A stretch of DNA of 5,030 nucleotides from CAXDRM01 sp963991775 (lineage in GTDB: Bacteria; Pseudomonadota; Alphaproteobacteria; Rickettsiales; JABIRX01). Location of the stretch: positions 1 to 5,030 of the forward strand of contig CAXDRM010000094.1 of NCBI GenBank assembly GCA_963991775.1. Direction: 5' to 3'. Below the pieces are notes generated by a model. That model was not told the origin of the DNA and did not search any database. It saw nothing but the letters and a program-made list of their open reading frames with translations. The stretch's first letter is position 1. Each line of letters starts with the position of its first letter. A program made the translations under genes and the position numbers. Positions 1 through 5,030 of this stretch are shown piece after piece.

Positions 1-1685
1 TTGCTCATTTATCTTGGGCGATAGATCAAACCTTAATGCCACTTGCCTTCAAATTATTTTTGGATGCATTATTAGAATTTACTGGTGATCGCCAAGAAGT
101 TTGGTCGGTGATTTTATTTCCTATATTGCTTGGTGCTGGTTTATGGATTTTGACCGAGCTAATGTATCGTACTTATGATTTTACGGCTGCTAAGGCATTT
201 CCTAAGCTTGCTGCCAATATTAGAATTTATATGAGTGCTTATGTAGCTAAACATTCATATCAATATTTTGCAGATAATTTTTCAGGTTCTATCACGGGTA
301 AAATCAATGATATGGCTAGTGATACTAAAATAGTAATTGAATCATTTCTGATGTTTTTTATTCCAACCATAGTAGCAATGGCCATAGGTTTAAGCATTTT
401 TGCCAGCTTGCACCCTCTTTTTGCCTTGGTGGTGTTATGTTGGTTTAGCGTGCATATAGGAGCGTCTTTATTAATGGCTAAGAAATGTAATAATTTGGCA
501 TATATCCATTCTGAGTCACGTAACAAATTAACTGGCAAGCTAGTCGATTTTTTTACTAATATTGCCACAGTTAAAGCTTTTGCTCGTAGTCAAACAGAGT
601 TAGCTGAGCTTAAAATTGCCCAACAGGAAGAATATGAAAAACATGTCAAAATGTGGCGTCTTTTATGTTTTATCAGATTATTTCAGGGTAGTTTCTGTTT
701 TTTGATGATGGGTGTTTTTACTACCTGGTTGATGATTGTAAAATGGCAACAAGGTATAATCACTACAACAGAGGTGGTGTATATTTTCTATACTAGTTGG
801 GGTTTAACAATGATGTCTTGGGTTAGCGGTTGGCAAATTCCTGAATTTTTTAAAAGTCTTGGTGTATGTCAGCAAGCTTTTACGGTGATAGCTGAAGAAT
901 GTCAGGTAAAAGAGCTAAAAAATGCTAAGAAATTACAGATAAAAAAACCTGAGATTATTTTTGAGCAAGTAAGTTTTAATTATGGAGAAGAGCAGCAGCT
1001 ATTTGAAGAAAAGAATATTACCATTAAAGCCGGACAAAATATTGGCTTAGTTGGTGATTCGGGTAGTGGTAAGACTAGCTTAGTAAAGTTATTGCTCCGT
1101 TTTTATGATATTGATTCAGGCAAAATTACTATTGATGGTCAAGATATTAGTAAGGTAAGATTAGAATCGCTGCGCGCTCAAATTGCTTATATTCCTCAAG
1201 ATCCAGGATTATTTCACCGCTCAATTTATGATAATATTGCCTATGGAAGTGAGAGAGCGACTAAGGCGGGGGTAATTAAAGCAGCTAAGCAAGCATATTT
1301 ACATGATTTTATTATGAGCTTGCCTAATAAATATGAAACTTTAGTTGGTGAGAGAGGAGTAAAATTATCTGGAGGGCAGCGTCAGCGTATCGCAATTGCT
1401 AGAGCAATTTTAAAAGATGCTAAGATTTTAATTCTAGATGAGGCAACCTCAGCGCTTGATTCTGTGACGGAAAAATATATTCAAGATAGCTTAGCAAATC
1501 TTTTTAAAGATAAAAAACGTACGGTGATTGCTATAGCGCACCGCTTAGCTACTCTTAAAAATATGGATGAGATAATGGTACTTGATCAAGGTAAAATAGT
1601 GGAGCAGGGCAGCCATGCAGCTTTGTTACGCAAAAAATCTAGTATTTATAAAAAATTGTGGCAGCTACAGCTTATGCATAGTTGA
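1..1685 (+). CDS. ABC exporter half-transporter (permease fused to ATPase), 5' end cut off by window
   Basis: This is an inner-membrane ABC exporter subunit with membrane and ATPase domains on one chain; it probably works as a homodimer driving ATP-dependent efflux of a lipid or drug-like substrate. The first complete codon is at position 3 and the frame is open from there, reading AHLSWAIDQTL before the Met at 36. That stretch looks like the first membrane helix, and no Shine-Dalgarno precedes position 36, so the real start is upstream. Numbering from Met36, hydrophobic helices lie near 23-42, 104-124, 127-147, 212-235 and 246-266. The ATPase domain shows A-loop Tyr316, Walker A GDSGSGKT (340-347), Q-loop Gln388, an X-loop-like GERG followed by signature LSGGQ (444-448), Walker B ILILDE (464-469, Glu469 catalytic), D-loop SALD (472-475) and H-loop His502. 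All catalytic elements are intact. The family (MsbA, Atm1 and multidrug types) is certain, but the substrate cannot be read from the sequence. The last 21 bp overlap the convergent ATPase gene. Confidence 0.95.
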   Translation, partial: AHLSWAIDQTLMPLAFKLFLDALLEFTGDRQEVWSVILFPILLGAGLWILTELMYRTYDFTAAKAFPKLAANIRIYMSAYVAKHSYQYFADNFSGSITGKINDMASDTKIVIESFLMFFIPTIVAMAIGLSIFASLHPLFALVVLCWFSVHIGASLLMAKKCNNLAYIHSESRNKLTGKLVDFFTNIATVKAFARSQTELAELKIAQQEEYEKHVKMWRLLCFIRLFQGSFCFLMMGVFTTWLMIVKWQQGIITTTEVVYIFYTSWGLTMMSWVSGWQIPEFFKSLGVCQQAFTVIAEECQVKELKNAKKLQIKKPEIIFEQVSFNYGEEQQLFEEKNITIKAGQNIGLVGDSGSGKTSLVKLLLRFYDIDSGKITIDGQDISKVRLESLRAQIAYIPQDPGLFHRSIYDNIAYGSERATKAGVIKAAKQAYLHDFIMSLPNKYETLVGERGVKLSGGQRQRIAIARAILKDAKILILDEATSALDSVTEKYIQDSLANLFKDKKRTVIAIAHRLATLKNMDEIMVLDQGKIVEQGSHAALLRKKSSIYKKLWQLQLMHS

Positions 1686-2840
1686 TAATTCTTTGGTTAA
1701 TTCATAAAGACCAATAGCTTCGATATTTTCAGCAAGAGGATAACGATCTGCGCCAGAATGTACTATAAAAGCATGCTCAGGCTGTAGATCGCTTAAAGCG
1801 CTATGAAAGCCTTTGCTGGTCCTAGCGCTTAGGCCGTGCTTAATTTCGATGGCCCATAATTTTCCCTCAGCAAATTCAATAATTAAATCAATTTCAGCGC
1901 CAGCTGCAGTGCGATAAAAACTTGCTTTAGCTTGCCAAGGTAAATTTGCAAGTAAGGTTTCAAGAGCAAAAGCTTCAAAGCTTTGTCCTACTGCTGGATG
2001 GCCACTAAGTTGGTTAAAATTAGTAATACCAAGTAAAGCATGCATTAAACCACTATCACGAATATAGGTTTTAGGTGATTTAACTAGTCTTTTGCCTAGA
2101 TTAGCATGTAAAGGTGGCAAACGGCGTACTAATAATAAATCAACCAATAAATCAATATAGCGCGTTACTGATTGGGTGCTAACATCTAAATTACGCGCTA
2201 GTTGAGTAGCATTTAATAAGCTAGCTTGATTATGTGCTAACATAGTCCAGAGACGCTGCATGGTTGTTGCTGGTACTCTAGGACCAAACATGGGTATATC
2301 ACGCTCTAAATAGGTGCGAATAAAATCTTGGCGTAGTGCAAAGCTTTCTGCATCATTTTGGGCTAAATAACTATCTGGAAAGCCACCGCGCAACCATAAT
2401 TTATCACGCTCTGCCCGTTCATTAGCAATTTCAGTAACTAATAGCGGAGACATATTAATGTAAGCAATTCTACCTGCTAGAGTCTCTGATTGACGCATTA
2501 ATTCAATGGCTGCTGAGCCAAGAATCAGAAAGCGATTTTTAGCTTTATTATTACGCCTTCCTTCATCAATAATACCGCGCAGATTAGCAAAGATCTCAGG
2601 CATTTGCTGTATTTCATCTAAAATAACTAAGTGATATTCATTAGCTGTAAAAAACAAATTAGGATTAGCCAATTTATCACGATCATCGGGATTTTCTAAA
2701 TCAAGGTAAATGGCACCAGATTTTTGCCCAATTTCTAGTGCTAAAGTAGTTTTACCAACTTGACGTGGTCCGATAAGTGCTACAGCAGCTTGACGCTGTA
2801 AAGCAGCTTCAACTTGTTTAATTATGTTTCTTCTAATCAT
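1665..2840 (-). CDS. AAA_14/DUF4143 family ATPase with winged-helix-like segment and PD-(D/E)XK-like C-terminus
   Basis: This is a complete 391-residue protein of the widespread AAA_14-DUF4143 family, whose cellular role is not established. The ATPase domain opens at once: Walker A GPRQVGKTT (24-32), Walker B LVILDEIQQMP (71-81, Asp75 and Glu76), a sensor-like ILGSA (106-110) and the family motif RGGFP (151-155). Residues about 208-240 (LNATQLARNLDVSTQSVTRY then IDLLVDLLLVRRLPP) look like a helix-turn-helix, which suggests DNA contact. The C-terminal half has YIRDSGLMHALL (259-270), a conserved acidic helix around FEAFALETLL (288-297), and EIDLIIE...WAIEIKHG (316-336), in which Asp318, Glu332 and Lys334 fit a PD-(D/E)XK nuclease-like arrangement. 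The start is fixed: an in-frame TAA lies two codons upstream (2844-2846), and the N-terminus matches the usual family beginning. No Shine-Dalgarno is visible. The protein ends on family-typical sequence, so it looks intact. Such genes are often patchily distributed and mobile, but transfer is inferred here, not shown. Confidence 0.93.
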   Translation of the reverse strand: MIRRNIIKQVEAALQRQAAVALIGPRQVGKTTLALEIGQKSGAIYLDLENPDDRDKLANPNLFFTANEYHLVILDEIQQMPEIFANLRGIIDEGRRNNKAKNRFLILGSAAIELMRQSETLAGRIAYINMSPLLVTEIANERAERDKLWLRGGFPDSYLAQNDAESFALRQDFIRTYLERDIPMFGPRVPATTMQRLWTMLAHNQASLLNATQLARNLDVSTQSVTRYIDLLVDLLLVRRLPPLHANLGKRLVKSPKTYIRDSGLMHALLGITNFNQLSGHPAVGQSFEAFALETLLANLPWQAKASFYRTAAGAEIDLIIEFAEGKLWAIEIKHGLSARTSKGFHSALSDLQPEHAFIVHSGADRYPLAENIEAIGLYELTKELSTMHKL

Positions 2841-2846
2841 TTTTTA

Positions 2847-2875
2847 ATAATAGTATTTATCTGGAATAATTACAA
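2847..2875 (-). promoter_or_regulatory. Candidate promoter of the ATPase gene, predicted leaderless
   Basis: Read on the minus strand, TTGTAA (2875-2870) is followed after 17 bp by TATTAT (2852-2847), a reasonable sigma-70 pair with a 5/6 match in the -10 box. The -35 box lies inside the leftmost 19-bp repeat. The -10 ends only six bases before the ATG at 2840, so transcription would start at or next to the start codon. That agrees with the absence of a Shine-Dalgarno. In A+T-rich DNA such matches also arise by chance, so this is tentative. Confidence 0.4.
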
Positions 2876-2931
2876 GGATATTTGCTGTTATCCTTGTAAA
2901 TCATCCAAAGCTTGGAATAATTACAAGGATA
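2862..2931. repeat. Three 19-bp repeats in alternating orientation (possible operator cluster)
   Basis: TGGAATAATTACAAGGATA occurs identically at 2862-2880 and 2913-2931. Between them, at 2889-2907, lies an inverted copy matching 16 of 19 positions. The core TTACAAGGATA is perfect in all three (2870-2880, 2889-2899 inverted, 2921-2931). The two direct copies are 51 bp apart, close to five helical turns. The middle copy can pair with either neighbour. With the left one it forms an 11-bp stem and 8-nt loop; with the right one it forms a 12-bp stem plus an inner 5-bp stem (2904-2908 with 2912-2916) closed by a 3-nt loop. The two hairpins exclude each other. Because the flanking genes diverge, a terminator role is unlikely. 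Binding sites for a regulator, or a small palindromic repeat element, fit better. Confidence 0.85.
2894..2921 (+). promoter_or_regulatory. Candidate promoter toward bipA, embedded in the repeats
   Basis: On the plus strand, TTGTAA (2894-2899, in the inverted repeat) and AATAAT (2916-2921, in the right direct repeat) are spaced by 16 bp. The -10 matches consensus at 5 of 6 positions and the -35 at 4 of 6. Use of this promoter would give bipA a leader of roughly 200 nt. A closer promoter could exist around 2966-3045, but I found no convincing box pair there. Confidence 0.3.
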
Positions 2932-3118
2932 AAGTCTGTTTCTGAAAAATAAAAATGCGCTTAGCTATAGAGAAAGTATCACTCTTATTTCACTTAACTT
3001 GGCGAGCACATGCGTGAAAGTAATAGTAAAACTTTCCTTATAGGTTAAAAGATAGTGCTTGGTACTAGACAGCTATGTTGCAAACTAGCAGAACTAAAGC
3101 TATAGTGCGGCAAAACTT

Positions 3119-3125
3119 AGAGAAA
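3119..3125 (+). promoter_or_regulatory. Weak ribosome binding site that favours the 3132 start of bipA
   Basis: AGAGAAA ends six bases before the ATG at 3132, and its GAG core is nine bases from that ATG, which is acceptable Shine-Dalgarno spacing. The longer alternative start at 3075 is preceded by GACAGCT with no purine-rich motif. Together with the protein alignment logic (BipA proteins begin just before RNIAIIAHVDHGKTT), this selects 3132. Confidence 0.5.
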
Positions 3126-3131
3126 TTAGCA

Positions 3132-4946
3132 ATGTCTATCAGAAATATCGCAATTATTGCCCATGTGGATCATGGGAAAACCACCTTGATTGATGCCATT
3201 CTACAACAAAGCGGCGTGTTCCATGCAAAAGAACAAGTAGCTGAACGTATTATGGATAGTAATGATCTGGAAAAAGAGCGTGGTATTACTATTCTAGCTA
3301 AATGTACCGCAGTTAATTGGCAGAACAGCAAGGTAAATATTATTGATACACCAGGACATGCTGATTTTGGTGGTGAAGTAGAGCGCGTACTTTCCATGGT
3401 AGAAGGTGTGGTACTTTTAGTAGATAGTGCCGAAGGTGCGATGCCCCAAACTAAATTTGTGCTTTCTAAAGCTTTAAGCCTGGGCCTTAAGCCAATAGTA
3501 GTAATTAATAAGATTGATCGTCCGGATCGCCGTGAAGATGAAGTATTGGATGAAATTTTTGATTTATTCGTTTCGCTTGAAGCAAATGATGAGCAGCTTG
3601 ATTTTCCAACAATTTATGCTTCTGGGCGTGATGGTTGGGCAGTAACAGAAGTAGGTGATGAACAAAAAGATTTAGCACCATTAATGGATTTAGTTTTAGA
3701 ATATGTACCGGAACCTAAAACCAGAGAAGGGGATTTTGCGATGCTTGCTAGTATCTTGCAGCCAGATAGCTATTTGGGGCCTACTCTTACTGGAAAGGTC
3801 TATGCTGGTACTGGTAAGGTAAATATGAGTGTAAAATCACTTAATCTAAATGATGAAACAGTTGATCAATCACGACTTACAAAATTATTTACTTTTAAAG
3901 GAGTTGAGAAGGTGCCAGTCGAAGAAGTAATAGCTGGTGATATTGTAGTAGTAGCTGGCTTACCTAAAACCAACGTATCAGATACAATTTGCGCTACTAA
4001 TGTAGAAGAAGCGATTCAAACTACTCCTATTGATCCACCAACCATGTCGATTACTTTAAGCGTGAATGATTCACCACTGGCTGGTAGATCAGGTAGTAAA
4101 GTAACTTCGCGTGTTATTCGTGACCGCTTACTTGAAGAGGCTGCAACTAATGTAGCCATTACTTTTACGGAAGGTAAGAATAATGATTCTTTTGAAATAG
4201 GTGGGCGTGGTGAATTACAGTTAGGTGTATTAATTGAGAATATGCGTCGTGAAGGTTTTGAGCTTTCTGTATCGCGTCCAAAAGTATTATTTAAAAAAGA
4301 TGAACAAGGTAAATTACTAGAGCCAATAGAAGAGGTGGTAATAGATGTTGATGAAGAATTTTCTTCAGCAGTAATTGATCGTCTTAATCAGCGTAAAGCA
4401 GAAATGACTGAAATGAAGCCTACTGGTGGTAATAAAACACGTTTAATCTTTAAAGTGCCTTCGCGTGGCATGATTGGTTTTCAAGGTGAGTTTTTGACTA
4501 TCACTAAAGGAACGGGCGTGTTAAATCGTATTTTCCATTCTTACGAGCCACATAAAGGTGAGCTTAATAAGCGTAAAAATGGTGTGTTAATCTCGATGAA
4601 TCAAGGTGATGCAGTAGGTTATGCGCTTAATAATTTGCAGGATCGCGGTATAATGTTTGTTGATTCTGGAGAGGCAGTTTATGAAGGAATGATTATAGGT
4701 GAGCATAATCGTGATAATGATTTGGAGGTTAATATTCTAAAAGCTAAGCAATTAACTAATTTTAGAGCAGCTGGTAAGGATGATGCGGTTAAAATTACTC
4801 CACCTAAAAAAATGACTCTTGAGCAAATGATTGCCTATATTGAAACTGATGAGCTAGTGGAAGTTACGCCTGAGGATTTGAGGCTGAGGAAAGCTATACT
4901 TGACCCGCATGCCCGCAAACGTGCCGCCAAAAAATTGGACAGTTAA
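3132..4946 (+). CDS. typA: Ribosome-associated translational GTPase BipA/TypA
   Basis: BipA is an EF-G-like GTPase that binds the ribosome and, in characterised bacteria, helps 50S subunit assembly and growth under cold or other stress. The 604 residues match the usual length of about 600-615. The G domain is complete: G1 AHVDHGKTT (10-18), G2 around GITI (51-54), G3 DTPGHADF (72-79), G4 NKID (126-129) and a G5-like ASGRDG (163-168). Domain II follows (about 200-295), then a domain III-like part with GGRGELQLGVLIENMRREG (357-375). The V-like segment and BipA-specific C-terminal domain follow (about 395-604), including PSRGMIGFQGEF (443-453 region) and GEHNR (523-527). LepA and EF-G lack that C-terminal arrangement. 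A start at 3075 would add 19 residues (MLQTSRTKAIVRQNLEKLA) that look unlike the family, so 3132 is preferred. The gene appears monocistronic, with a divergent ATPase gene upstream and a terminator-like hairpin after the stop. Confidence 0.97.
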   Translation: MSIRNIAIIAHVDHGKTTLIDAILQQSGVFHAKEQVAERIMDSNDLEKERGITILAKCTAVNWQNSKVNIIDTPGHADFGGEVERVLSMVEGVVLLVDSAEGAMPQTKFVLSKALSLGLKPIVVINKIDRPDRREDEVLDEIFDLFVSLEANDEQLDFPTIYASGRDGWAVTEVGDEQKDLAPLMDLVLEYVPEPKTREGDFAMLASILQPDSYLGPTLTGKVYAGTGKVNMSVKSLNLNDETVDQSRLTKLFTFKGVEKVPVEEVIAGDIVVVAGLPKTNVSDTICATNVEEAIQTTPIDPPTMSITLSVNDSPLAGRSGSKVTSRVIRDRLLEEAATNVAITFTEGKNNDSFEIGGRGELQLGVLIENMRREGFELSVSRPKVLFKKDEQGKLLEPIEEVVIDVDEEFSSAVIDRLNQRKAEMTEMKPTGGNKTRLIFKVPSRGMIGFQGEFLTITKGTGVLNRIFHSYEPHKGELNKRKNGVLISMNQGDAVGYALNNLQDRGIMFVDSGEAVYEGMIIGEHNRDNDLEVNILKAKQLTNFRAAGKDDAVKITPPKKMTLEQMIAYIETDELVEVTPEDLRLRKAILDPHARKRAAKKLDS

Positions 4947-4979
4947 ATTTTTGGCTCGGACCACCTATTCTCATTTTCC

Positions 4980-5030
4980 TCTAAAAAAATCTCTTACGTA
5001 TGTTTAGATACGCTGCGAGCTTTTTTTAGA
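4980..5030 (+). terminator. Intrinsic terminator-like palindrome after bipA, reaching the window edge
   Basis: TCTAAAAAAA (4980-4989) is perfectly complementary to TTTTTTTAGA (5021-5030). Inside that, CTC (4991-4993) pairs with GAG (5017-5019) and CGTAT (4997-5001) pairs with ATACG (5008-5012), around a six-base loop GTTTAG. A T/C mismatch and an asymmetric internal loop interrupt the stem. The seven-T run after the GC-richer part, 34 bp beyond the bipA stop, fits Rho-independent termination. The matching A-run means it could also stop a gene arriving from the right. The outer stem may continue past the window end. Confidence 0.7.

Larger units (their letters stand above)
2841..3131. other. 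Divergent intergenic region between the ATPase gene and bipA
   Basis: This 291-bp A+T-rich stretch separates two divergently oriented genes, so it must hold promoters for both and needs no terminator. The left half (2862-2931) holds the repeat cluster listed separately. The right half (2932-3131) has less structure: a small hairpin, GAAAGT (3016-3021) pairing with ACTTTC (3031-3036); a near-palindrome CACATGCGTG (3008-3017); and a TATAGA (2966-2971) that could be a -10 box but lacks a good -35 partner. A 12-codon frame, ATG at 3010 to TAA at 3046, is too short and too poorly led to call a gene. I see no tRNA, riboswitch or other RNA gene. Confidence 0.75.

Noticed and set aside
260..568. Minus-strand 102-codon open frame inside the exporter gene
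   Set aside because: It lies wholly opposite the membrane domain of the exporter and shows no recognisable motif; it is a shadow of the real gene.
2870..2899. Hairpin of the left and middle repeats as a Rho-independent terminator
   Set aside because: No gene transcribes into it from either side, since the neighbours diverge, and no T tract follows the stem on either strand.
2862..2931. The repeats as a minimal CRISPR array
   Set aside because: The copies alternate in orientation and are separated by only 5-8 bases, so there are no spacers, and no cas genes are present.
3010..3048. 12-codon frame (MRESNSKTFLIG) upstream of bipA as a possible leader peptide
   Set aside because: The GGCGAG before it is only three bases from the ATG, the peptide lacks regulatory codon runs, and no attenuator hairpin follows it.
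3170..3397. Minus-strand 75-codon open frame inside bipA
   Set aside because: It is antisense to the highly conserved G domain and has no family features; a shadow frame.
4926..4955. Inverted repeat GCCAAAAA/TTTTTGGC spanning the bipA stop codon
   Set aside because: The 8-bp stem is almost all A/T, has a 14-base loop, and is not followed by a T tract; the hairpin at 4980-5030 is a much better terminator.

Overview
The window reads as chromosomal DNA from an A+T-rich bacterium. The best guess is an alphaproteobacterium of the host-associated kind (Rickettsiales or Holosporales-like). That guess rests on the general look of the proteins: a BipA whose C-terminal tail (YIETDELVEVTPEDLRLRK...DPHARKRA) resembles alphaproteobacterial versions, a single-chain ABC exporter, and a strong preference for A/T at third codon positions. 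No rRNA or tRNA is present to settle the taxonomy.

Layout. Positions 1-1685 (+) hold the 3' part of an ABC exporter half-transporter (membrane domain plus ATPase domain). Its reading frame is open to the left edge, so the true start lies outside the window. Positions 1665-2840 (-) hold a complete AAA_14/DUF4143 ATPase that runs toward the exporter; the two genes overlap tail to tail by 21 bp. Positions 2841-3131 form a divergent intergenic region. It contains three copies of a 19-bp repeat in alternating orientation, lying over candidate promoters for both flanking genes. Positions 3132-4946 (+) encode the ribosome-associated GTPase BipA/TypA. The window ends in a palindromic A/T-flanked hairpin with a T tract, which fits an intrinsic terminator for bipA.

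The three genes do not form one operon or an obvious pathway: the exporter acts in the inner membrane, BipA acts on the ribosome, and the ATPase is an accessory-type gene of unknown role. The coding content is mostly ordinary. The part most worth a second look is the repeat cluster between the ATPase and bipA. The ATPase carries an apparent helix-turn-helix, so the repeats could be its own operators. I see no clear evidence of a wholly new multi-gene system in these 5 kb.
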